The notes under the pieces: generated by a model | Databases searched by the model: none | The model's input: only the letters and a program-made list of their open reading frames with translations | Told to the model about the DNA's origin: nothing | Assembly (NCBI RefSeq): GCF_000802205.1 | Contig: NZ_CP012850.1 | Coordinates: 682,001 to 746,000, forward strand | Direction of reading: 5' to 3' | Source: Candidatus Nitrosocosmicus oleophilus | Lineage (GTDB): Archaea; Thermoproteota; Nitrososphaeria; Nitrososphaerales; Nitrososphaeraceae | Length of the DNA stretch: 64,000 nucleotides | In this document: in pieces, positions 18,026 through 25,456 of the stretch | How the letters are laid out: the number at the start of each line of letters is the position of its first letter | Position numbering within the stretch: position 1 is the stretch's first letter | Translations under genes and position numbers: made by a program

Positions 18026-19756
18026 ATGATGCTATTGAAAAATCTCGATCATATTTTCTCCCAGGATTCACTTTTATCAAGTCTAATTAAATTAGTAGTT
18101 TTTCCATGTCTACTGCTGACGCTGTTCTTAGCAATCTCATTAGATCCTACTTTATGGGTTAGTTCAGAGATACATCATTTTTACATCGAATTGATTGCAG
18201 TAATATTAGGTTCGGCCCTATCCTTTTATTACATTTTGCGCTATAGAGTTCTACGAGATCGATTTAGTCTTTTTGTTGGTATAGGATTTTTCATTAGTGT
18301 TTCCATTGATTTGTTCCATGTTGTAGTGTCTTTCGCTTTAATAGAGAATATATCTTTCATAAAGTATTTTATTCCTCAAACTTGGTTTGCTGGACGTTTC
18401 TTCCTTGGTGCGATGCTCCTAATTGCAATTTTAAAATATTCATCGGTATCTCCAAGAGAAGAAATAGAACAACTGTCTGATGTCAGAGCACCATCATATA
18501 CACGAGAAGAAGAAAATGAACAAAAGGCCATTACTGAAAAAAAAGATGGTATGATTTTCTATATATCCATTTTAGGGATTATTGCAATAGTAACGGCTGT
18601 AAGCTCACTCTTTTTGGTTTATCCTTCATCAGTTTTAGATGATTATTCTGTTCATAGGCCGTACGAAATTCCACCTCTAATACTTTTTTGTTTGGTATTG
18701 TTCTTTTTTTACAAGAAAAAACTCTATCAAAAAAAAGATGTAGTGTATAAAGGACTTGCCTTGTATCTTGTAATTGATATATTTACACAGGTCGTCATGG
18801 CCTTTTCTGCTATGTCTTTTGATACTGCTCACAATATGGCACATGTTCTTAAAGACGTAGGATATTTTGTAAATATTATTGCACTTATTATGTCAAGCAT
18901 GCAATACAGTGCTTATCTGAAAAAGGCTAATTCATTAATCAAAGAAAATCTTAAAAAATTACAGGAAAACGAAAAACTCAAGGATGATTTTATTAACATA
19001 GCTGCCCATGAACTACGAACTCCAATTCAACCCATTCTAGGACTTTCTGATCTGATTAATCATAGTCTTCAGAATGACACTAGCGAGATCGATAAATCAG
19101 AATTGAAAAGTGATATGAAAGTGATATATAGAAACGCAAAGAAATTACAAAAGCTAACCAACGATATTTTGGACGTCTCCAGAATAGATAGTCATATTTT
19201 AAATCTGAATACCTCGAGATTTGATTTTGTGGAACTTATTAAAAATACCATTGAGGATTTTACCACAAATTCAGAAAAAAAAGAAGAAAATGTATACATT
19301 GATTTTGATCTCCGCGATGAAACTAAATCAAAAGAAGTTCTTGACCAATCAATATTGATAGAAGGAGATAAGACTAGAATATCGCAGGTTTTGTTAAATT
19401 TGTTAAATAATGCAAGAAAGTTTACCGAAGAAGGAAAAATAACTGTAACGGTATTGATAAAAAAGGACGCCAAAGAAGTAATAGTAAGTATCAGTGACAG
19501 TGGAAAAGGAATTAATTCTGAAGTAATGAATCATCTATTTGAAAAGTTTATTTCAAGGTCAGATAGTGGGACTGGTTTAGGACTATACATTTCAAAAAAC
19601 ATAATAGAAGCACATAGAGGTAAAATTTGGGCATCAAACAACCAGAACGGAATTGGAAGTACCTTTAGCTTTAGTATCCCTGTTGAAACAAGATCTATGA
19701 CAGAATCCGAACCCAAACCTGAACCCAAACCAAACGCAGGAATAAATCGCGCCTGA
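18026..19756 (+). CDS. Membrane sensor histidine kinase with MASE-like multi-helix domain
   Basis: 576 residues. The first 310 residues hold about seven to eight hydrophobic helices resembling MASE-type sensor domains, with a charged insert around 150-175. HisKA follows (FINIAAHELRTPIQP), then HATPase with LLNNARKFTEEG, DSGKGIN and GTGLGLYISKN. The C-terminus is a short PKPEPKPN tail. The signal is unknown but is sensed in or near the membrane. Its HisKA core is nearly word-for-word like the kinase at 13940, so the two are related. It lies 136 bp after the cyclase-receiver gene on the same strand. The next gene downstream is the first of the exported-protein island. Confidence 0.9.
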   Translation: MMLLKNLDHIFSQDSLLSSLIKLVVFPCLLLTLFLAISLDPTLWVSSEIHHFYIELIAVILGSALSFYYILRYRVLRDRFSLFVGIGFFISVSIDLFHVVVSFALIENISFIKYFIPQTWFAGRFFLGAMLLIAILKYSSVSPREEIEQLSDVRAPSYTREEENEQKAITEKKDGMIFYISILGIIAIVTAVSSLFLVYPSSVLDDYSVHRPYEIPPLILFCLVLFFFYKKKLYQKKDVVYKGLALYLVIDIFTQVVMAFSAMSFDTAHNMAHVLKDVGYFVNIIALIMSSMQYSAYLKKANSLIKENLKKLQENEKLKDDFINIAAHELRTPIQPILGLSDLINHSLQNDTSEIDKSELKSDMKVIYRNAKKLQKLTNDILDVSRIDSHILNLNTSRFDFVELIKNTIEDFTTNSEKKEENVYIDFDLRDETKSKEVLDQSILIEGDKTRISQVLLNLLNNARKFTEEGKITVTVLIKKDAKEVIVSISDSGKGINSEVMNHLFEKFISRSDSGTGLGLYISKNIIEAHRGKIWASNNQNGIGSTFSFSIPVETRSMTESEPKPEPKPNAGINRA

Positions 19757-20423
19757 ACTAAACCCTATCAAATCAAATTTTATTTATTGAAAATTATTGT
19801 AAACAAAAGAAGGATAATATCCTTATAAGGTATATCTTGGTATCCGCATTGGCCTAACAATCATAGTCCTATTCTCAATTTCTCATAAAAACCTAATCTC
19901 AATTGAGCTACCAGCACGTGTAACTTTTTTCATTATTGATAGTTTTTAGATCTTAAATTATTTTCTATGTTACCATTATGGTTACAATATCATTAATTCC
20001 AATTTCATAATTTGCATCCAGATTCTTGCTTAACTGAATATTATAGGTCTTCATCACAGTAATCAAGAATCTTGATCATTTTTCCAGAAAACCTGAAGGT
20101 CGTTTATACCAAAAATAATAATATATAGATCGAGCAATAATAAAATAAAAAGATCAACTCATCAAATTCTGATTTAATTAATCAACTTAATTTCGAAATA
20201 AAGTACAATTTTTTTCCATTCTACTTAATTTACATGAAATCAAATTGCAATTGTGATTTTGGCAAAATATTATCTACTCGTATTTTTTTACTTAATATCC
20301 TTACAGTAATACAGTATCGGATTTGATCTATTACTTTTGTATATCTTGTTAATATATGTTAGAGTTACAGGTTTTTAAGAAGAATTCTAAATATGCACAA
20401 TATTAATTTAAATAGTGAATAAG
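19757..20423. other. Long AT-rich intergenic region
   Basis: 667 bp between the membrane kinase and the first exported protein. No RNA gene or open frame was recognised. TTTTTAAG-like and ATATGC-like boxes near 20370-20395 could promote the downstream gene. Confidence 0.5.
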
Positions 20424-21140
20424 ATGAAATCAAATTCAAAGCTCTTCATAATGACAATAGTTTTAGGCAGTCTATTTATTGGATTGTTATCTTACGTACA
20501 AGTTCAATCCTCAAGCGCACAATCTACAGGGTTGTCAGCCTTAAAAAATATTCCTGGATATAGCATGTTTGAAGAAACCCTTAACGATAAAGCTGGAGCT
20601 TCTACTGCTGCAATAGGTACTCCGGATTATAGAATAATTGATAAAGCTGTAATCGCAAAATCTGCAAATAATGTACAGGCTGTTTTGCAAGCTCATGGAC
20701 ATATTCCAACTAATGGAGATGGTGGTGCTTTCGGGTATGGTATTTTGACTACTCAAGGTTTAAACGCTGTAATGGTAAGCACTACTCATAAAGGTGTATA
20801 CGATAGTGAAGATCAAAAAGGTACTAATGACCCAAGGTGGCACAACCATTATGTATCGTTGGCAGATGTTCCAGGTGATCCCTGTGGTTCCAATCCAGCA
20901 GTCACATCAATAACATTCCAATCTCCAGGTGAAGTGGTAGTTAACAAGAATAAAGCAGTAATGTCAAATCTTCCAGCTAAATTTACAGGTACTTCACCAC
21001 CATCCGATGTACACCGAGTTACATTAAATCCTGGAACTAATGTGCAAGATGTAGTGTCATTTACCCTTGAACCTACAGGCAATTCGGTATGTGTGACTAA
21101 TATCAAGCATATAGATAAAGACGATATAATAAAGAACTAG
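20424..21140 (+). CDS. Exported protein of unknown function
   Basis: 238 residues from ATG 20424; an in-frame GTG at 20415 is an alternative. A clear signal peptide is visible: KLFIMTIVLGSLFIGLL followed by VQSSSAQS. The mature part is beta-rich with Gly and Asn turns. It has a WHNHYVSLADVP segment, whose two His could bind metal, and two cysteines (GDPCGSN and VCVTN) that could form a disulfide. I do not recognise a family. It is the first of seven consecutive exported-protein genes and is not low-complexity, unlike several of its neighbours. Confidence 0.75.
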   Translation: MKSNSKLFIMTIVLGSLFIGLLSYVQVQSSSAQSTGLSALKNIPGYSMFEETLNDKAGASTAAIGTPDYRIIDKAVIAKSANNVQAVLQAHGHIPTNGDGGAFGYGILTTQGLNAVMVSTTHKGVYDSEDQKGTNDPRWHNHYVSLADVPGDPCGSNPAVTSITFQSPGEVVVNKNKAVMSNLPAKFTGTSPPSDVHRVTLNPGTNVQDVVSFTLEPTGNSVCVTNIKHIDKDDIIKN

Positions 21141-21739
21141 AATCCTTATTATCAATTTTTTTGATTGAGTTATAGAAATTTTCTTGATTCTGTGTATTTC
21201 TATCATACCCTTCATCTCATAATGAACTGAGTGATTAAGATGGAGATCTAATGATATATTTTCAAAAAAATCTGAATTATTACATTTAGCGCTTTTGCGT
21301 AGATTATTGAATTGTCTGACGACTAGAATAAGTTGTCATGTTAGATCCTGTTGTTCTTTTTCTTTAAATCAAAAAAATTTATTCTAATTACTACCCTAAA
21401 TTATCATTCTTGTTGTGATCATCAATATGATATGAACGTCATATTTTTCCTTATTAGAAAGAGATAATATAACCATAACAATAGATGTCATATGGTAGTT
21501 GATTCAAGCATAATCTACGGATCAATAGATTTAAAATTTGTCGGTACGCCTGCTAATTTTTCCTATTTGCAAATGAATATTAAAATAAGGATGTAATTGG
21601 TATCGAATAAGAATCTCTTAACAAATGATCCAACACGAGTATCTGGGATTAATGCTCACTTGTTCTTGTTCTATATGGACTTTTAATAAGCAAAATTGCT
21701 TTTACAAATTATATTTTATTATCATAAGGCCTTTTTTGG
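21141..21739. other. Intergenic region with one small palindrome
   Basis: 599 bp. At 21430-21444 lies an inverted repeat, ATATGA-ACG-TCATAT, which could be an operator. A box around 21706-21719 (AATTATATTTTATT) sits about 26 bp before the TTG of the next gene. Nothing else was recognised. Confidence 0.45.
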
Positions 21740-22330
21740 TTGAGCTTGAAAGCTAAGATATGTTTTTATGTATTGTGTCTTATCTACTTTCTAATGAAAA
21801 AAGCAAATAACCTATATGTTTTATTGTTTTTTGCATTTATGATATTGTTGCCCACTGGCATACAATTCTCATATTCTCAAGGTCAGGAATTGTCAACTGG
21901 GCAAGTACAATCCAATAGCACGAATGCAACAAATACTCCATTAATAAGTAATTCTCAAACTTTGTTATTAGAGGATACAACCTTACCTCAAGCAAGTTAT
22001 CTTCATCTTTATGACTCTTCCCCATATAAAATTATGAATAGTCATATTGCTGCAAAAATTCCATGTAACGATGACTACACCACGCCAATAATCTTCCTTT
22101 TTGGGCCAGACATTCAGGTGCCTCTTGATGGATTAGCATTGTCACCTTTACTTTCACAAGCCGGTGGACTATGTATGTATAAGGGCGATATTATAGGAAA
22201 TGGAACCACAAACTTTACGGATATTGCAATATACAATAACTCCACTGATGATATTGTCTTTCCGCCAACATCAACCATAAATATAAGAGTCAATGAGGTT
22301 TCTCCACAACTAAACAACACCATCCAGTAA
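21740..22330 (+). CDS. Exported protein of unknown function
   Basis: 196 residues from TTG 21740, which lies about 26 bp after a TATA-like box. From ATG 21794 it would have 178 residues with a more typical signal peptide (KKANNLYVLLFFAFMILLP). A Ser/Thr/Asn/Gln-rich stretch follows, then a globular part with two cysteines (AAKIPCNDDYTTP and GGLCMYKGD) and Asn-rich ends with several Asn-X-Ser/Thr sites. No family is recognised. It is a single gene with long spacers on both sides, in the exported-protein island. Confidence 0.7.
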   Translation: MSLKAKICFYVLCLIYFLMKKANNLYVLLFFAFMILLPTGIQFSYSQGQELSTGQVQSNSTNATNTPLISNSQTLLLEDTTLPQASYLHLYDSSPYKIMNSHIAAKIPCNDDYTTPIIFLFGPDIQVPLDGLALSPLLSQAGGLCMYKGDIIGNGTTNFTDIAIYNNSTDDIVFPPTSTINIRVNEVSPQLNNTIQ

Positions 22331-22773
22331 CACTTTCTTTTTTCTTTTCTCAGAAAATCAACTAATCGATTATTTGGACAAGAGGCATCTTTTTCATACA
22401 TTATGACTAAAATGAAATAATGATACTGTAAACAAATTACCCGTTATTTAGAAATGATGGTCTATAATAATCCGATACTGTCACGCTTACTTTTCTATCA
22501 TCAATAAGTGATAGTGACATGTCCATATGTAAACAGGAGTGATTATTTTTATGCTATGAATTTATTACTCTAATTTTTCTACCTAACCAAATTATTTACG
22601 TTTCCAAAACAACCAATTATCTATCTATTCATGTCTTATTTTTGATTAACTTGATAAGAAACGTTGATAATTAGATGGTCAAATATTTTCGAATACTTTT
22701 ATTACTATTTATTAATATACACAAATAAAGTTGTAGTACTGGGAGACTGGACTAAAAATTGTTTAAAAAAGGA
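22331..22773. other. Intergenic region with a nested hairpin
   Basis: 443 bp between convergent genes. CTATCA (22495-22500) pairs with TGATAG (22509-22514), and TGTCAC (22479-22484) with GTGACA (22514-22519). The two stems share a base, so they are alternatives or an imperfect longer stem. This could be a transcript-end structure; function is unknown. Confidence 0.4.
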
Positions 22774-23037
22774 TTATTGTTGACCTAGAGCATTGTTACC
22801 GAAGTTAAGGTTCAATGATGCATCTACATTATTACACGATGCTAATGATGTTCCATTTTCAGAAAAACATGAGGAGCTCTGTAATGTTTCAGATTGCTGT
22901 CCAATTCCTTCTTCTGCTACATTTTTTTTGTTTTTTGATGCAAAAACTGTGTTATGGTCTATAGTTATTACTGAACCAATAAGTGCTGTTGCAACAAATA
23001 TTGTCATAAATGCCAATCTGGTTTGATTTTTATTCAT
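22774..23037 (-). CDS. Small exported protein ending in a GNNALGQQ motif
   Basis: 87 residues. The N-terminal signal peptide (RLAFMTIFVATALIGSVITI) is followed by about 55 mature residues with two cysteines (SSSCFSENGTSLASC). The Asn-rich tail is SLNLNFGNNALGQQ. The ATG at 23037 is preceded by a GTATATTTAAC box. I know no family function. The size, Cys pair and patterned Asn/Gly tail suggest a small extracellular structural or assembly protein, but this is inference. It is transcribed opposite to its exported neighbour at 21740. Confidence 0.65.
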   Translation of the reverse strand: MNKNQTRLAFMTIFVATALIGSVITIDHNTVFASKNKKNVAEEGIGQQSETLQSSSCFSENGTSLASCNNVDASLNLNFGNNALGQQ

Positions 23038-23448
23038 AATTAAAAATGTTAAATATACTACATTAAACTTGCCAATACTAATTCTGCTTGCTTTTCTCTA
23101 TAGATTTTTCTAAAAGAATATTTTGTAAAAGTTTAATGCATGTTTTATGGTCAATTCTAAACAATAATAAATCTCCTATTAAAGATGTGTCAAAAAAAGA
23201 TTACTTATTTTTGAAAAGAACTTGTGTCAGCTAACCAGTGATATACTTTAATATATTTTTAAGAGTTTATGTGAAAAAAGACTCTTACTCCTTATGATCA
23301 TCATACGTAGGAATTTAGATATCTGCTGACGGTAACAAAGAAATTCCTATATTTACTAACGCTATCCATTGAAAGATATCAAATTCATTGCAAACAGACT
23401 CATATATTGTATTTAGATTCCTGCGATGCGATTGTAATCAATCTGAGA
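23038..23448. other. Intergenic region, nothing recognised
   Basis: 411 bp of AT-rich DNA upstream of the 87-residue gene and downstream of the Gly-Gly-Asn gene. No gene or strong structure was seen. Confidence 0.45.
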
Positions 23449-24042
23449 TTAGCTATTGCCACCATTGCCACCATTGCCACCTATACTGTTTCCACCATTG
23501 CCACCATTGCCACCTATACTGTTTCCACCATTGCCACCATTGCCACCATTGCCACCATTGCCACCATTGCCACCATTGCCACCATTGCCACCATTGCCAC
23601 CATTGCCACCATTGCCACCATTGCCACCATTGCCCCCTATACTGTTTCCACCATTGCTACCTATACTATCGACAGCATTGTTCTTTCCTGTTCTATCGTC
23701 CGATTTACTTGAACATGTGTCATCTCTATCATTGCCACCATTGCCACCATTGCCACCATTGCCACCATTGCCACCATTGCCACCATTGCCACCATTAATT
23801 CCAGTGCCATTACTACCATCTAGACCATTGCTACCATCTAGACCGTTGCTACCATCTAGACCGTTGCCACCATCTTTACCCTTTACATTACATGAGGAAA
23901 AAAGCGTATCTTTGGTCATAGTATTCGAAGAATTAGACAAAGTTTCGTTGTCTACATTACCAGTGCCAGAATAAGCGCTTTGGTTGCCAATTAAACATAA
24001 AAATAAAGTACTAAAAATTCCCCAAATTAGTAATTGATTCAA
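23449..24042 (-). CDS. Exported Gly-Gly-Asn repeat protein
   Basis: 197 residues. The start is TTG 24042, about 28 bp after an ACTTTATATC box, so probably leaderless. A short signal peptide (LLIWGIFSTLFLCLIG) is followed by a Ser/Thr/Asn segment. Next come GLDGSN repeats, a GGN run of about seven triplets, a 24-residue Asp/Ser/Cys spacer, and a second GGN run of more than fifteen triplets broken by NSI inserts. Glycine falls at two of three positions, as in proteins expected to form polyglycine II helices. An extracellular structural role is inferred. The spacer has one Cys and the N-terminal part another. Confidence 0.75.
   Translation of the reverse strand: MNQLLIWGIFSTLFLCLIGNQSAYSGTGNVDNETLSNSSNTMTKDTLFSSCNVKGKDGGNGLDGSNGLDGSNGLDGSNGTGINGGNGGNGGNGGNGGNGGNGGNDRDDTCSSKSDDRTGKNNAVDSIGSNGGNSIGGNGGNGGNGGNGGNGGNGGNGGNGGNGGNGGNGGNGGNSIGGNGGNGGNSIGGNGGNGGNS
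23455..23796. repeat. 9-bp tandem repeat tracts encoding Gly-Gly-Asn
   Basis: On the plus strand ATTGCCACC is repeated head to tail. The main tract is 23455-23639, interrupted by TATACTGTTTCC inserts. A second tract is at about 23729-23796. Copies are nearly perfect, so copy number may change by slippage while staying in frame. Confidence 0.9.
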
Positions 24043-24444
24043 TAGTGATTAATAACAGGTCAAAGATATAAAGTATTTTGCCTAATTCTTATTACGTAAA
24101 ATCAATGGGTTATATTTTAAGGTTTAATGGATCTTTTCTAAAATGGGTTAAATTATTCTGTATTAAATTAAATGAAAATCTACAAAATACTACCTTCTTC
24201 CTTTCTATTAATAAATAATTTGCAAAAAATTCTAATAATAGGCAACTGCAGTGGTATTCATTTTTAGTATACCAAGCTAAAAATTTTTTAAAAGCTGAAA
24301 CATTTCATAATTGGGACATTAAGATAACTAGGATTCATATCTTAAATCTTGGTAAAAATGTAGATTTAAATTATCATGAACAATTTAAAGGTCATTTTAT
24401 ATTTACTGCAAATATACTATGCACGTTTAGATATGTGCTAATAC
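24043..24444. other. Divergent intergenic region between two repeat-protein genes
   Basis: 402 bp holding both promoters: an ACTTTATATC-type box for the minus-strand gene at about 24066-24076, and a TTTTATATTTAC box near 24396-24407 for the plus-strand gene. No RNA gene was seen. Confidence 0.5.
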
Positions 24445-24828
24445 ATGAATATCAAAAAGAAATCAATAATACTCACATTTTTGGGCATTCAATTACTATC
24501 AGGAATTCTATTGTTTACAAATCCATTAAGTGCGAACGCTCAATTGGACTTTTTGAATTTAGGCGAGCAAGTATCACCTAATGATAATCAAACCAGCTTT
24601 AGTTCTCTATTTTCAACACCCGAAAATACAGGATCTCAAAATACAAGCAGTAATCAAGATGATATTTTAATTCCTAGTATGTCGTTCCATGATGGTCAAG
24701 ATGGTCAAGACGGCTTATCAGGTCAAGATGGTCAAGACGGCTTATCAGGTCAAGATGGTCAAGACGGCTTATCAGGTCAAGATGGTCAAGACGGCTTATC
24801 AGGTCCGGAAAGGACAGTTATACCATAA
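24445..24828 (+). CDS. Exported protein with collagen-like Gly-X-Y repeats
   Basis: 127 residues. The signal peptide (SIILTFLGIQLLSGILLF, then LSANAQ) is followed by a 55-residue Asn/Ser/Gln-rich segment. Four perfect nine-residue repeats GQDGQDGLS follow, then GPERTVIP. Every third residue in the repeat block is Gly, so the block is a short collagen-like stretch of about 12-13 triplets. There is no Pro in the triplets except at the end, and no assembly domain, so triple-helix stability is uncertain. It may be a natural short form or a contracted allele. It is divergent from the Gly-Gly-Asn gene. Confidence 0.78.
   Translation: MNIKKKSIILTFLGIQLLSGILLFTNPLSANAQLDFLNLGEQVSPNDNQTSFSSLFSTPENTGSQNTSSNQDDILIPSMSFHDGQDGQDGLSGQDGQDGLSGQDGQDGLSGQDGQDGLSGPERTVIP
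24694..24801. repeat. Four perfect 27-bp tandem repeats
   Basis: The 27-bp unit begins GGTCAAGATGG and ends GGCTTATCA. It occurs four times with no mismatch and codes for GQDGQDGLS each time. The lack of drift, even at third positions, points to recent expansion. Confidence 0.95.
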
Positions 24829-25456
24829 TCTTTTGTAAATCTCTTTTTTTGCTTAAATACCATCACTCATTATTTCCTTTATACCTGATTCGCTACTTCA
24901 TTTGGAATAGCATAACATAGCATCAAGAAAAGTAAACTGATCAGGTCCGTCTGCTGAATATTATTATGGTATATCCAAATATGTCCCTCAAGGGTTCAGA
25001 CAAGATTATTTATTAATCAAGATGGATAATGAATGTTTTGATAGGTGTTCATTTGCCTAATCTATATCCAAAATAGCATTGTATGAACCGAGAATTTGGC
25101 GAGTGAGACGTATTTCCGAATTGAATTACCTATTTATTGTTATTGTAGCTTTGTTCTCTTTCTACGAACGTTCCTTAAATGTTTTATATATCACCGTGAT
25201 CTGTCATTTCAAAATATCGGAGTTATAATCCATTTTCAAAAAGAGAATGATACCTGAATATTCAATTTTTGTTCGTATTATTAACTTAAATTTGAATATC
25301 TCTAATAAGGTTCAAATGAAAAAATTGGAATCTATCTAATATTGTTCAACTGAAAAATTGGAACTAATTTCTACTATACTATTACTATAGATTATATCCA
25401 ATTATTTTTCCATAATAAAAAACCTTATATAGCTACTTTGTGAAAGGTACACAACT
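24829..25456. other. Upstream region of the 809-residue repeat gene, with a direct repeat
   Basis: 628 bp. GTTCAAATGAAAAAATTGG (from 25310) and GTTCAACTGAAAAATTGG (from 25344) form an imperfect direct repeat 34 bp apart, about 60-110 bp before the promoter box CCTTATATAGC at 25423-25433. Two turns of spacing would be 21 bp and three 31.5 bp, so protein binding on one face is possible but not shown. Confidence 0.5.

Noticed and set aside
23455-23796. Regular short repeats that look like a CRISPR array
   Set aside because: The unit is 9 bp, head to tail, with no unique spacers, and it reads in frame as Gly-Gly-Asn after a signal peptide.
23456-23974. Pro-Leu-Pro-rich plus-strand frame opposite the Gly-Gly-Asn gene
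   Set aside because: A shadow of the 9-bp repeat. The minus strand has the signal peptide and promoter box.
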